From Microvirga sp. (GTDB lineage: Bacteria; Pseudomonadota; Alphaproteobacteria; Rhizobiales; Beijerinckiaceae), in the NCBI RefSeq assembly GCF_014699075.1, contig NZ_JACXAB010000029.1, forward strand, positions 1 to 50,054: a stretch of DNA of 50,054 bases. The letters are read 5' to 3'. How positions within the stretch are numbered: the stretch's first letter is position 1; the number at the start of each line of letters is the position of its first letter. The position numbers and the translations under genes are program-made. Below are positions 41,386-49,379 of this stretch, piece by piece. Under the pieces are notes generated by a model. It did not search any database. It saw only the letters and a list, made by a program, of their open reading frames with translations, and was not told the DNA's origin.

Positions 41386-42212
41386 GAAACATCCTGATCG
41401 TCGCGCGCAAGGAGATCCAGGAGGGCTTGCGCAACCGCTGGGTTCTGGCCACGACCCTGCTGCTCGCCGGCCTCGCCCTTTCGCTCACCTTCCTCGGCAG
41501 CGCCCCCACCGGCACCGTCGGCGTGCGTGCGCTCGACGTGGTGATCGTGAGTCTGTCCAGCCTCACGATCTTCCTGCTGCCGCTGATCGCCCTGCTGATC
41601 TCGCATGATGCCATCGTGGGCGAGATGGAGCGCGGCACCATGCTCCTGTTGTTGAGCTACCCGGTCGGGCGCTGGCAGGTGCTGCTCGGCAAGTTCATCG
41701 GCCACCTGTCCATCCTGGCCTTCGCGACCCTGCTGGGCTACGGCGCGGCCGCGGGCGCGCTGGCGGCGACGGGTGCGGAGATCGACGCGCAGAGCTGGAC
41801 CGCCTTCGCCACGATGATCGGCTCCTCGATCCTGCTTGGCGCCGCGTTCATCGCGGTCGGGTATCTGGTCAGTGCCTTGGTGCGGGAACGCGGCACCGCT
41901 GGCGGGATCGCCATCGGCATCTGGCTCGTGTTCGTGCTGATCTACGACATGGCGCTGCTCGGGATGCTTGTCGTCGACCAGGGACGGACCTTGTCCGGCG
42001 GGATCCTCAACGCCCTGCTCCTGCTCAATCCCGCCGACGCCTACCGCCTGTTCAACCTGACGGGATCGGCAGGTGTGAGCGCCTTCTCCGGCATGGCGGG
42101 GATTGCCCAGACCGCGACGCTCAGCCCGACGGTCCTGCTGGCAGCCCTCGCAGCATGGACCCTGGTCCCGCTCGCCCTGGCGGCTATCGCATTCTCAAGG
42201 AGAGAGTTATGA
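41382..42212 (+). CDS. nosY: NosY, ABC transporter permease
   Basis: 276 aa with six membrane spans, ABC-2 type. MRNILIVARKEIQEGLRNRW at the N-terminus, ALDVVIVSLSSLTIFLLPLI, GEMERGTMLLLLSYPVGRWQ and GIAIGIWLVFVLIYDMALLG are family traits. It pairs with NosF. Starts in the nosF stop (ATGA) and ends overlapping nosL. Confidence 0.94.
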   Translation: MRNILIVARKEIQEGLRNRWVLATTLLLAGLALSLTFLGSAPTGTVGVRALDVVIVSLSSLTIFLLPLIALLISHDAIVGEMERGTMLLLLSYPVGRWQVLLGKFIGHLSILAFATLLGYGAAAGALAATGAEIDAQSWTAFATMIGSSILLGAAFIAVGYLVSALVRERGTAGGIAIGIWLVFVLIYDMALLGMLVVDQGRTLSGGILNALLLLNPADAYRLFNLTGSAGVSAFSGMAGIAQTATLSPTVLLAALAAWTLVPLALAAIAFSRREL

Positions 42213-42808
42213 GAAAGATCATCCTCCTCGCATCGCTCGCCGCTGCTCTCGGGATCTCGGGATGCAACGACCGGCCGACTGCGGCAGCCCCGCCGTCGCC
42301 GCAGGAAATGACGGCCTCGGCCGTCGGCCGCTACTGCGGCATGAACGTGATGGAGCATCCCGGCCCGAAGGGGCAGATCATCCTGGCGGGCCAGAAGGAG
42401 GCGATCTGGTTCTCGTCCGCCCGGGATGCGATCTCCTTCACAATGTTGCCGGAGGAGCCGAAGGACATCCGCGCGATCTACGTCTCCGACATGGCCAGGG
42501 CGCCGGAGTGGGACAAGCCCGGGGCAACGAACTGGGTCGATGCCAGGCAGGCCTCGTTCGTGATCGGGAGCCGGATGAAGGGCGGCATGGGCGGCGACGA
42601 GGCCGTGCCTTTCTCCGGCAAGGCCGCGGCCGAGAAGTTCGCGTCCGAGAACGGCGGACGCGTCGTGGCATTCGCAGACGTGCCCAAGGACTACGTCCTC
42701 GGATCCACGGCCGAGATGACCGGTGCCGTCGAGGAGGAGCACGACGCAGGCGGACCACATGACGGCCTTGCCGCGCCCTCCGCGGCAAGGGACGGTCACG
42801 CCCACTAG
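42209..42808 (+). CDS. nosL: NosL, copper-chaperone lipoprotein
   Basis: 199 aa. Lipoprotein signal with lipobox LGISGCNDR. Domain motifs are YCGMNVMEHPGPKGQIIL, where Cys-x-Met with His/Met forms the Cu(I) site, then SARDAISFTMLPE. It passes copper to apo-NosZ. The C-terminal tail is His-rich (EEEHDAGGPHDG and DGHAH), an extra metal-binding feature. Overlaps nosY by four bases. Confidence 0.93.
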   Translation: MRKIILLASLAAALGISGCNDRPTAAAPPSPQEMTASAVGRYCGMNVMEHPGPKGQIILAGQKEAIWFSSARDAISFTMLPEEPKDIRAIYVSDMARAPEWDKPGATNWVDARQASFVIGSRMKGGMGGDEAVPFSGKAAAEKFASENGGRVVAFADVPKDYVLGSTAEMTGAVEEEHDAGGPHDGLAAPSAARDGHAH

Positions 42809-42818
42809 GGAAACAGCC

Positions 42819-43814
42819 ATGTCCCCTCTTCTCTCGCGCAGGCGCTTCATCGGGATCTCTGCCGCAGCGGCGGGTCTTGGCCTCCTTCCGTTCGGACGTG
42901 CCGCCAAGGCCGACGCCCACCTGGTGACCTGGCGAGGCCAGGCGATGGGCGCGGTGGCGACGCTGCAAGTGCATCATCACGACCGGAGCGCCGCCGAGCG
43001 CCTGGTCGAGCGCTCGCTCGCCGAGGTCCGTCGCCTCGAGGCGGTGTTCAGCCTGTACCGGGAGGACTCCGCGCTCACGGCACTGAACCGACGCGGCATC
43101 CTGGTCGCGCCACCTGCGGATCTGGTCGCTCTCCTCGCCGAGTGCCGCCGCTGGTGGGAGCTGACCGATGGTGCCTTCGACCCGACGGTGCAGGCGCTGT
43201 GGACGCTCTACAGGGACCATTTCTCCGAACCCGGTGCGGATCCGCGCGGTCCGTCGGGAGCCTCGCTCCGCGATGCCCTGGGGCGGGTCGGCTTCGGTCG
43301 GCTGGTGTTCGATGCAAACCGGATCGCCCTTCCGCGACGTGGCATGGGGCTGACCCTGAACGGCATTGCCCAGGGCTACGTCACCGACCGAGTCGTGGAC
43401 ATCCTGCGCGCCGGCGGGATCGGGAGCAGCCTCGTCGACATGGGCGAGCCGCGGGCCATGGGCTCCGATCCCTCGGGTGGGCCCTGGCGTGTCGGGATTG
43501 CCGATCCGGAGCATCCGGAGCAGGTCGAGGACACGCTGGAGGTGATTGATCGCGCGGTCGCGACCTCCGGATCGTATGGGTTCCACTTCGACCGGGACGG
43601 CCGCTTCAACCACCTGCTCGACCCGCGGACCGGTGCGTCGGCCCACCTGCACCGGAGCGTGACCGTCATCAAGGAGACGGCGGCGGCAGCCGACGCCCTT
43701 TCGACAGCGTTCAGCCTCCTGCCGGAGGATGGGATCGCGAACGTCCTGCGCAAGGTCGGTGGCGAGGTCCGGCTGGTCAGGGCAGACGGAAAAAGACGGA
43801 TCCTGAGGGGCTAG
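42819..43814 (+). CDS. nosX: NosX, ApbE-type FAD:protein FMN transferase
   Basis: 331 aa. Signal of Tat type (SRRRFIGISAAAAGLGLLPF), then the ApbE fold with AVFSLYREDSALTALNRRG, DGAFDPTVQALW, GLTLNGIAQGYVTDRVV, SLVDMGEPRAMGSD, and the metal-binding end ETAAAADALSTAFSLLPEDG. It attaches FMN to the NosR threonine in the periplasm. 10 bases after nosL. Confidence 0.93.
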   Translation: MSPLLSRRRFIGISAAAAGLGLLPFGRAAKADAHLVTWRGQAMGAVATLQVHHHDRSAAERLVERSLAEVRRLEAVFSLYREDSALTALNRRGILVAPPADLVALLAECRRWWELTDGAFDPTVQALWTLYRDHFSEPGADPRGPSGASLRDALGRVGFGRLVFDANRIALPRRGMGLTLNGIAQGYVTDRVVDILRAGGIGSSLVDMGEPRAMGSDPSGGPWRVGIADPEHPEQVEDTLEVIDRAVATSGSYGFHFDRDGRFNHLLDPRTGASAHLHRSVTVIKETAAAADALSTAFSLLPEDGIANVLRKVGGEVRLVRADGKRRILRG

Positions 43815-43892
43815 ACCGGACACGCTCCGCCCGGGGCGAACTCCGACAGGGCCCCCCAATCCGTCCATACCGTCGTTCCCCGACTTCGCCGT

Positions 43893-44588
43893 TCACTCGT
43901 GCTCCGCCGGTGGTTCCCGGTACAGGACTCGGGCCACGGCCTCGATGTCGGCGATGACCAGACGACGCCTGTATCGCCTGATCCGGCGCTGCGTCTCCCA
44001 GGCGCGAAGGGTTCGGCTCACCATGTGCAGGGTGCTCCCGATCAGGTCGGCGAGATCCTGGCGACTGACAGGGAACGGAATCTCGACCCCTTCCGCAGTC
44101 CGCCGCCCGAAGGTTTCCACGAGCCTGAGGATCGCGCGGGCGAGGCGCTGCTCGACTGGCTCGGTCGAGAGATCCCGCAACCTGCTCTCCATCTCGCGCA
44201 AGCGCGTCTCAAGATCCCGGATGACGTTGAGCGCCAGTTGTGGGTACCGATCCACGAACGATTTGATGGTTGCCGACGACCATTGGAGTTCCACGCACTC
44301 GGTCACGGCAATGGCATTCGTGGGGTAGAACCGGTCCAGCAGGGCGGGACTGCCGAATACCTCCCCGGGCCTGACGTACTTGATGATGATACGCGGCCCG
44401 CTCGGCGTGACCTGAACCAGCCGGACGACACCCGAGACGATGACGTGCACGGCCCGCGCCGGCTGCCCCGCGGTGAAGAGCACGCCTTCGGCCGGGACGG
44501 TTCGGCGCTCCGCCTGCCGCAGCATCTGGGCCGTGGCCTCCTCGCCGAGACCGTTGAGCAGGCCTTCCAAAAGGGCGTCGTCGGACAT
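43893..44588 (-). CDS. Crp/Fnr-family regulator (Dnr/NnrR-like)
   Basis: 231 aa. Sensor fold at residues 15-125 (FTAGQPARAVHVIVSGVVRL, YVRPGEVFGSPALLDR), dimer helix, and winged helix with PVSRQDLADLIGSTLHMVSR. A single Cys (VTECVELQ), so no Fnr-type cluster. As in the 11929 protein the recognition helix has LH-x-VSR in place of Fnr's E-T-V-S-R. The start has GGAGG 5 bases upstream, and it follows the 127-aa gene without a gap. It should control or be controlled with denitrification genes; the box at 45029 precedes its partner. Confidence 0.85.
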   Translation of the reverse strand: MSDDALLEGLLNGLGEEATAQMLRQAERRTVPAEGVLFTAGQPARAVHVIVSGVVRLVQVTPSGPRIIIKYVRPGEVFGSPALLDRFYPTNAIAVTECVELQWSSATIKSFVDRYPQLALNVIRDLETRLREMESRLRDLSTEPVEQRLARAILRLVETFGRRTAEGVEIPFPVSRQDLADLIGSTLHMVSRTLRAWETQRRIRRYRRRLVIADIEAVARVLYREPPAEHE

Positions 44589-44972
44589 TCAAACCTCCGC
44601 ATCCCGAGGCGTCGCGCTTCCCGCGGCGGCTAGACTCCTGGCCCTGGCCATGTCCCCGGCGCCGCGTGCCGCCGCGGAACCGATGTCCGCGAAGAGGAGC
44701 GCTATCTCGTCGAAGACGCCCAGGTCCGCCTCGTCGGTCGTGACCGTATCGAGTTCGCCGACCAGTTCGAGCAGCGCTGCGATGCGTTCGGCCTGGTGCC
44801 GCGCGTCGAGGATCAGGGCACGGAGTTGCCGCCGTGTCTCGAGGGCCTCGAAGCGCTCCAGGGCGGCATCGACCTTTCCGCGGCACCTGCAATCGAGATC
44901 GAGCGTGCCCAGGACTGCACGGACGCGCGTCAGGAGATGGGACGCTCTTGGTCTGGATGCGGGGTCTTCCAT
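44589..44972 (-). CDS. Unknown 127-aa helical protein, partner of the Crp/Fnr gene
   Basis: No family recognised. Predicted mostly helical and soluble: FEALETRRQLRALILDARHQ, AERIAALLELVGELDTV and GVFDEIALLFADIGSAAARG. It has one C-x-C (LDCRCRGKV) near residue 29. The stop abuts the ATG of the downstream regulator, so the two are probably co-translated. The box at 45029-45042 predicts a start near 44994, a 22-base leader. It could be a sensor or antagonist of the regulator. Confidence 0.7.
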   Translation of the reverse strand: MEDPASRPRASHLLTRVRAVLGTLDLDCRCRGKVDAALERFEALETRRQLRALILDARHQAERIAALLELVGELDTVTTDEADLGVFDEIALLFADIGSAAARGAGDMARARSLAAAGSATPRDAEV

Positions 44973-45028
44973 TCGGGATTCCTCGTTGTACCGTCGGAAC
45001 AGGAAGCCACACGAGGATCCGCGCTTCG

Positions 45029-45042
45029 TTGCAGCAGCGCAA
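45029..45042 (-). promoter_or_regulatory. Nnr/Fnr-type box before the 127-aa gene and regulator
   Basis: TTGCAGCAGCGCAA on the plus strand. Minus-strand start near 44994. Confidence 0.55.
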
Positions 45043-45106
45043 GGATCCTCCTGCCGTCCCTAAAACGGCCGGGGGAGCGTCCGTTTTCGGTGAAGGCGAT
45101 TGCCCC

Positions 45107-45205
45107 TCACCTTATTAGGGCCGCCATGGCAAAGCTGGATGTCGCCATGCCCACCAGGAACCAAGGCCACCATGTCGGAAGGGGCTTGTCACTTCTGTCG
45201 ATCAT
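45107..45205 (-). CDS. 32-aa single-span microprotein
   Basis: Found by reading downstream of the box at 45262. The frame starts MIDRSDKPLPTWWPWFLVGM and then has ATSSFAMAALIR, giving a soluble N-terminus, an aromatic WWPWF belt and a single hydrophobic helix. GAGGTGCGATC precedes the ATG. The box predicts a transcript start near 45227, leaving a 22-base leader, as for its neighbours. No family recognised; it may be a small subunit or regulator of a membrane complex. Confidence 0.6.
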   Translation of the reverse strand: MIDRSDKPLPTWWPWFLVGMATSSFAMAALIR

Positions 45206-45261
45206 GATCGCACCTCATCGCATCATCGTCCGAAGTTTGCCCGATGGCGGCGGACGTGACC

Positions 45262-45275
45262 TTGATCTGGGGCAA
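45262..45275 (-). promoter_or_regulatory. Nnr/Fnr-type box before the 32-aa gene
   Basis: TTGATCTGGGGCAA on the plus strand. Minus-strand start near 45227, 22 bases before 45205. No good plus-strand gene follows. Confidence 0.55.
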
Positions 45276-45395
45276 GGAGTCCGGAAAAGGTGAGCCAGGC
45301 CGGCGCGGATGAAGGTGGCGGGCCAAGCCGCCCGTGCAACGAGGATGCCTCGACTGCCTTGTCGTGATGTCCCGACGACGAGGAGCGCGGAAACG

Positions 45396-45635
45396 CTATT
45401 CCGAAGGCGTGGGAGCAGTGGCGATCACGCCTCCCGCTCGCCCGGGAGCCTTCAGCCCGCCCCGAAGGAACTGCCGCGCCCTCGTGAAGCCAACGGTGAG
45501 GGGAAGAACGAACATCGCTCCGACCAGCACCAGACCTGCGGCGAACGCCATCAGCGCCATTCCACCCAGCAGCGCTCCAACGGCAAGGCCTTGAATGACG
45601 GGGCGCGACAAGGGATGGGCGAACGAACTGATCAT
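45396..45635 (-). CDS. Small membrane protein, unknown function
   Basis: 79 aa. Hydrophobic stretch IQGLAVGALLGGMALMAFAA joined to GLVLVGAMFVLPLTVGF, so probably two tight spans, then a basic tail (TRARQFLRGGLKAPGR). The start at 45635 has GAGGAG 8 bases upstream. It lies 81 bases after the MFS gene on the same strand and might be co-transcribed. Function not recognised. Confidence 0.55.
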   Translation of the reverse strand: MISSFAHPLSRPVIQGLAVGALLGGMALMAFAAGLVLVGAMFVLPLTVGFTRARQFLRGGLKAPGRAGGVIATAPTPSE

Positions 45636-45716
45636 TGGCAGGCTCCTCGATGGAAACGTGCTTCCGTCGCACCACCGACAGCCCACTTCCTTGCTGCACG
45701 ACAAACAGGAATGCAT

Positions 45717-47009
45717 CTATGCCCTGCGCTGAACCAACTGCGGCCCGGGCCTGAAGGCAGGCCCGCGGCGTGGATTATGCCTGCGCCGGAGGGACCCATC
45801 TGCGGCCAGGAGGGGCACAACCGCCGTAAGGGCCAGCATGAGCAGGACCACGGCCACGAGGAACGGGGCGCCCGAGCAGATCCAGGAACCAGGCTGCGAC
45901 ACGCCGACGGCAAGACTGGCGGTGAACAGCACCGGACCGACAAGCCCGCTCACCCCCCGCAGGCTGTTGAGTGCCCCCTGCAACCGTCCCTGCTCGGAAG
46001 CCGCGATCCGCTGGGTCATCAGGCTCTGCGCGGCCGGGCCGAACAGTCCCCATAGCGCCGCCACGGGGATGGCCAGCCAGATCCAGGCCCCGCTCGGGGC
46101 AAGGCCGAAGAGCAGACATCCGATGGCGCCGCAGGCGAGGTCCGCCACCATCGTCGGCCGCTCGCCCAGGCGCGGCACGATTCGGCGCACGAGGCCGCCC
46201 TGCACCACGGCCGACGCGACGCCAACAGTTGCCAGCGCGAGGCCGATGGTGACCTGGTCCCATCCGTAGCGGTGACCAGCATACAACACGAACACGGCCG
46301 GGAAGACCTCATGGGCCAGGTTGGAGAGGAACAGGACCGCCGCGACCCTGGACACCTCCGCGTTCGACCTCAGCAGCCGCAGGGCGGCCACGGGGTTCGC
46401 CTTGCGCCAGGAGAACCGCGTCCACCGGTCCTTCGGCAGGGACTCCGGCAGGACGAGGATGCCGTACAGCGCGTTGGCCAAGCAAAGCCCCGCCGCAACC
46501 CAGAACGGGAGACGCAGGTCGACGGCTCCAAGCACGCCGCCAAGGGCCGGCCCGACGATGAAGCCGAAGGCGAAGGCCGCCCCAATCGCCCCGAACCCGG
46601 CCGCGCGGCGGTCCGCGTCCGTGACGTCGGCCACATAGGCGAAAGCGGTAGTGAAGCTCGAGGACGCGAGGCCACCGACGGCACGGCCGGCAAGGAGCCA
46701 GCCTAGTCCGGGAGCGACGGCCATCAGCAGGTAATCCAGTCCGAGCGCCAGGTTCGACAGCAGGATGACCGGGCGGCGCCCGCAGGCGTCCGACAGCGCG
46801 CCGAGGATCGGTGCGCCAAGAAACTGCATGACGGCCCAGGTCAGGCCGAACAGCCCGTACACCTGCGCCGCGCTGACGGTCTCACCCCCGAGGAACTCCT
46901 GCACCAGGCGCGGGAGGACAGGGATGATGATGCCGAAGGCCAGAAGGTCGACGGCAACGCTGATCACCAGGAATGACAGGGCCGCGCGACGGGGACGATG
47001 GGCTTGCAT
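45717..47009 (-). CDS. TetA-like MFS exporter (TCR/Tet type)
   Basis: 430 aa, twelve spans. LVISVAVDLLAFGIIIPVLP, the motif A loop GALSDACGRRPVILLSN and AGRAVGGLASSSFTTAFAYV put it in the Tet/multidrug group. The substrate is unknown. No Nnr-type box was found upstream and no tie to denitrification can be shown other than its place between NNR-controlled genes. Not assumed to confer resistance. Confidence 0.82.
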   Translation of the reverse strand: MQAHRPRRAALSFLVISVAVDLLAFGIIIPVLPRLVQEFLGGETVSAAQVYGLFGLTWAVMQFLGAPILGALSDACGRRPVILLSNLALGLDYLLMAVAPGLGWLLAGRAVGGLASSSFTTAFAYVADVTDADRRAAGFGAIGAAFAFGFIVGPALGGVLGAVDLRLPFWVAAGLCLANALYGILVLPESLPKDRWTRFSWRKANPVAALRLLRSNAEVSRVAAVLFLSNLAHEVFPAVFVLYAGHRYGWDQVTIGLALATVGVASAVVQGGLVRRIVPRLGERPTMVADLACGAIGCLLFGLAPSGAWIWLAIPVAALWGLFGPAAQSLMTQRIAASEQGRLQGALNSLRGVSGLVGPVLFTASLAVGVSQPGSWICSGAPFLVAVVLLMLALTAVVPLLAADGSLRRRHNPRRGPAFRPGPQLVQRRA

Positions 47010-47065
47010 GGCTATGGTCTCAACATTGGAATTGCGGGCGGGTGAACGGCTCGCCGGGAAGCACG

Positions 47066-47524
47066 CTAGGGCGTTCCGGTCGCAGTCAGGCCTTCACCCT
47101 GCCAGTGGCCCTGGCTCTTCAGGGCGTCCGCGACCTCGCGGGGCATGTAGTTCTCGTCATGCTTGGCGAGCACCGTGTCCGCCTTGAACACGCCGGCCGG
47201 GTCGAGCACGCCTTCGGCCACAACGCCCTGTCCCTCGCGGAACAGGTCGGGCAAGAGCCCGCGGTACCGCACGCTGACGGTCCCGTTCACATCCTCGATC
47301 CTGAAGGCTAATTCCTGGTCGGCACCCCGTCGGAGCGACGCCTGTTGAACCAGGCCGCCCAGACGGAACCGGGTGCCGGGCGCGACGTGCCTGGCCTGGA
47401 CATCGCTCGGCGTATGGAAGAACACGATGGTGTCGCGCATGGCGAAGGACACGAGGCCGAGCGCCGTGGCAATCGTGGCCAGTCCGGTGCCGATCAGGGT
47501 CAGGCGCCGTTGCTTGCGGGTCAT
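47066..47524 (-). CDS. ccmE: CcmE, periplasmic heme chaperone
   Basis: 152 aa. N-terminal anchor (RRLTLIGTGLATIATALGLV), OB fold with FRLGGLVQQASLRRG, DVNGTVSVRYRGLLPDLFRE and GVLDPAGVFKADTVLAKHDE, whose His binds heme covalently, followed by YMP. It delivers heme for cytochrome c assembly (NorC, NapB, NapC). Start at 47524 fits the box at 47585 (transcript start near 47550); the ATG at 47551 lies too early. Standing alone without ccmFGH is unusual. Confidence 0.9.
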   Translation of the reverse strand: MTRKQRRLTLIGTGLATIATALGLVSFAMRDTIVFFHTPSDVQARHVAPGTRFRLGGLVQQASLRRGADQELAFRIEDVNGTVSVRYRGLLPDLFREGQGVVAEGVLDPAGVFKADTVLAKHDENYMPREVADALKSQGHWQGEGLTATGTP

Positions 47525-47584
47525 GCTCCTTGTCTCCTGGCTTGCCGTCATGCCCTCCTGTAGCATCGCCGCGGTTTCCTGGAT

Positions 47585-47598
47585 TTGACCGAGCGCAA
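47585..47598 (-). promoter_or_regulatory. Nnr/Fnr-type box before ccmE
   Basis: TTGACCGAGCGCAA on the plus strand. Minus-strand start near 47550, 26 bases before ccmE. Confidence 0.6.
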
Positions 47599-47856
47599 GC
47601 CACCGGTGTCTCCGCCCCTGCCTAGGGGCCCGTGGGCCAAGACACTCCGCCGCATGAAGACACCTGTCTAGCCGATCGCAGATGTCCGGCGAGCGAGGTG
47701 CCTGCCTCCCCGCACCGGTTCGAAACCATCGGACGTCGCACAGCGGAGATGGCGTCTTGGACAGGGGCCGAAGGCCCTCCTCGGGGCGCGGCGAGGGTGA
47801 CGCCTCTTTACCCGAGCCGGAGGAGGCTTCCGCAGGGCGGGGAGCGATGGATTGCG
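47599..47856. other. Intergenic, no gene recognised
   Basis: Between the ccmE box and the second DUF6455 gene. Only shadow frames; no hairpin with a T run seen. Confidence 0.35.
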
Positions 47857-48243
47857 TCAGCGGACGGCGCGCCGCCTCTCCGCCTCCAACGCGCTGATCG
47901 TCCCGGCATTCGGGCAATAGCGCTGCACCGCGTGTGCCCACCCACGGTCGAGGTCGCTCCGGCAGCGCCTGGCGGCCAGGCAGCCGGAGCATGTGACGCT
48001 CATGTCGCGCATCACGGCCGGACGGGTGAGTTCCAGCCATGCGGGAACGAGGCCTCCGGCGTGGAGAAGCCGTGGCAGTTCCTCCCCGGCCCTGGCGCCG
48101 CGCGCCGTCAGGTGGATCAAACGGTCCGGACAAAGTCCGACGTCCCGGCCAAGCGCGGCAAGCTCGTCCGCACCCAGGGAGGTCAGTTCCTGTGTCGCCC
48201 GTCGGCTCGACAGCCAGTTCGTGATCGTTGCGCGCAAATCCAT
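47857..48243 (-). CDS. DUF6455-type small cysteine-motif protein (copy 2)
   Basis: 128 aa. Same layout as the 1105..1500 protein: an N-terminal helical half (TITNWLSSRRATQEL, LAALGRDVGLCPDRLIHL), then MRDMSVTCSGCLAARRCRSD and VQRYCPNAGTI, giving C-x2-C-x5-C-x17-C. The start at 48243 has GGAGG upstream in the sequence CATGGAGGCG, shared with copy 1. The box at 48296-48309 predicts a start near 48261, an 18-base leader as for copy 1. Function unknown. Confidence 0.75.
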   Translation of the reverse strand: MDLRATITNWLSSRRATQELTSLGADELAALGRDVGLCPDRLIHLTARGARAGEELPRLLHAGGLVPAWLELTRPAVMRDMSVTCSGCLAARRCRSDLDRGWAHAVQRYCPNAGTISALEAERRRAVR

Positions 48244-48295
48244 GGGACGCCTCCATGCCATCCGGCAGATGTTGCCACGGGTTTCCTCCGCGATA

Positions 48296-48309
48296 TTGCT
48301 CCGGCGCAA
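48296..48309 (-). promoter_or_regulatory. Nnr/Fnr-type box before DUF6455 copy 2
   Basis: TTGCTCCGGCGCAA on the plus strand. Minus-strand start near 48261, 18 bases before 48243. Confidence 0.55.
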
Positions 48310-48372
48310 ACTTAAGGCAGATGTTGCCGAATGTCCGCCGATCCGCCGGACGTGGACCGCACCCTGTGGCAC

Positions 48373-48600
48373 CTACCACGTCGTGGCTTGTGCGCCGCGC
48401 GCCATGCAGCCGGCCGGAAGCTCATCCGGATCCGGGCCACGACGGCAGTAGCCGGCCTCGGCGCATCCGGAGCACCCGAGCGTCAGGCCAGGCGTCGAAA
48501 CGTCCACATCGCCCGTCCCAGGCCGCTCCGGCCCGCGGGCGTGGGCTCCCTCGTCACCGTACCCGTTCACTGGCCGCCCACCCGCACCTTCAAGACACAT
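48373..48600 (-). CDS. Short cysteine-motif protein, likely third DUF6455-type copy
   Basis: 75 aa. The C-terminal part LGCSGCAEAGYCRRGPDPDE, with a last Cys in PAGCMARG, has the same C-x2-C-x5-C spacing as the two DUF6455 proteins but 13 instead of 17 residues to the fourth Cys, and no helical N-terminal domain. GGGGAGG lies 5 bases before the ATG at 48600. The box at 48652-48665 predicts a start near 48617, a 17-base leader, matching both other copies. The frame extends to 48765 but crosses that box. Homology is suggested, not proven. Confidence 0.55.
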   Translation of the reverse strand: MCLEGAGGRPVNGYGDEGAHARGPERPGTGDVDVSTPGLTLGCSGCAEAGYCRRGPDPDELPAGCMARGAQATTW

Positions 48601-48651
48601 GAAAGCCTCCCCGTCGTCTCCCAGCGATTGCAGGGTTCGCGGCACAGAGCC

Positions 48652-48665
48652 TTGATCTGCCGCAA
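48652..48665. promoter_or_regulatory. Nnr/Fnr-type box between DUF6455-like copy 3 and Bfd
   Basis: TTGATCTGCCGCAA. Minus-strand start near 48617 (17-base leader); plus-strand start near 48700, 89 bases before the Bfd-like gene. Confidence 0.6.
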
Positions 48666-48788
48666 TCAGCTCCGGCACCGAGCCTCCACGGCTCCTCCGG
48701 TATATTCCGTAGTTGGCTCGACACGCGGCATCGGTCCAAGTTGCCGGGAAGAACAGGCTTTTCAAGCAATTCCGAACTGGATGTTCCC

Positions 48789-49097
48789 GTGATCGTTTGC
48801 TCTTGCAATGTCTTCTCGGACGGGGAGGTGCGCTCCTGCCTCAACCCTGGCCCGGACTGCCCTCGCACCCCTGCCCAGGTCTACCGCTGCCTCGGCTGCG
48901 GCCCGCAATGCGGGCGCTGCGCCACCACGATCCGCACCATCATGGATCAGAACCATGCGCAAGGGCACGCTTGCTCGGCAGAATGCGAAACGGCCTGCCC
49001 GCTGACCCGGCAGGCCAACTCCAACGAGCTCCCGCAACCCGAGAGCCTGAAGCCCGGGAGATGGCGGCCCCGCCCTGCCCTCATCGGACGGCGATGA
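48789..49097 (+). CDS. Bacterioferritin-associated ferredoxin-like protein
   Basis: 102 aa. Starts VIVCSCNVFSDGEVRSCL, the classic Bfd opening (C-x-C), with CLGCGPQCGRCATTI closing the [2Fe-2S] site. Bfd passes electrons to bacterioferritin to release iron. The GTG start at 48789 matches the family's usual first residue; a TTG at 48741 is open but would add an odd tail. The C-terminal part (CSAECETACPLTRQ) has three more Cys and is not usual for Bfd. Possible link with the ferritin-like gene near nosR. Confidence 0.78.
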   Translation: MIVCSCNVFSDGEVRSCLNPGPDCPRTPAQVYRCLGCGPQCGRCATTIRTIMDQNHAQGHACSAECETACPLTRQANSNELPQPESLKPGRWRPRPALIGRR

Positions 49098-49379
49098 TCG
49101 GCTCTGGCCAATGGCACGAAGCGCCCGATCCATCATGGGAGAGGCGCATGGGCACTTTCCGTCGCCGCCCCGGAAGGGAAGCGGTCCATTCGCCCGGCAG
49201 GAACGCGCTGCCGTTCCATCGCTGATGGGTTCGCCTGATCCACCGGCTTCCTCAAGAGCTGTCCGGGAGCATCCGGATCACCTACGCAAAACCCCTTAGG
49301 TATCAGACCTGAATTTCAGCTCTGCCATTCCAGCGGTACCCATGAACCAACGTCACTTCAAGAAGACAACGAGGGTTCG
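49098..49379. other. Intergenic before the FixK-like gene
   Basis: No gene supported. It holds TACGCAAAACCCCTTAGGTA (49283-49302), described separately; no TTG-N8-CAA box. Confidence 0.4.
49283..49302 (+). promoter_or_regulatory. Possible FixJ-type site before the FixK-like gene
   Basis: TACGCAAAACCCCTTAGGTA ends in TAC/GTA inverted arms, 77 bases before the start at 49380. It shares CCCCTTAGG with the region before the lone receiver gene (6052-6060). A FixJ-controlled fixK promoter is expected from other alphaproteobacteria, but the match is by eye only. Confidence 0.3.
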
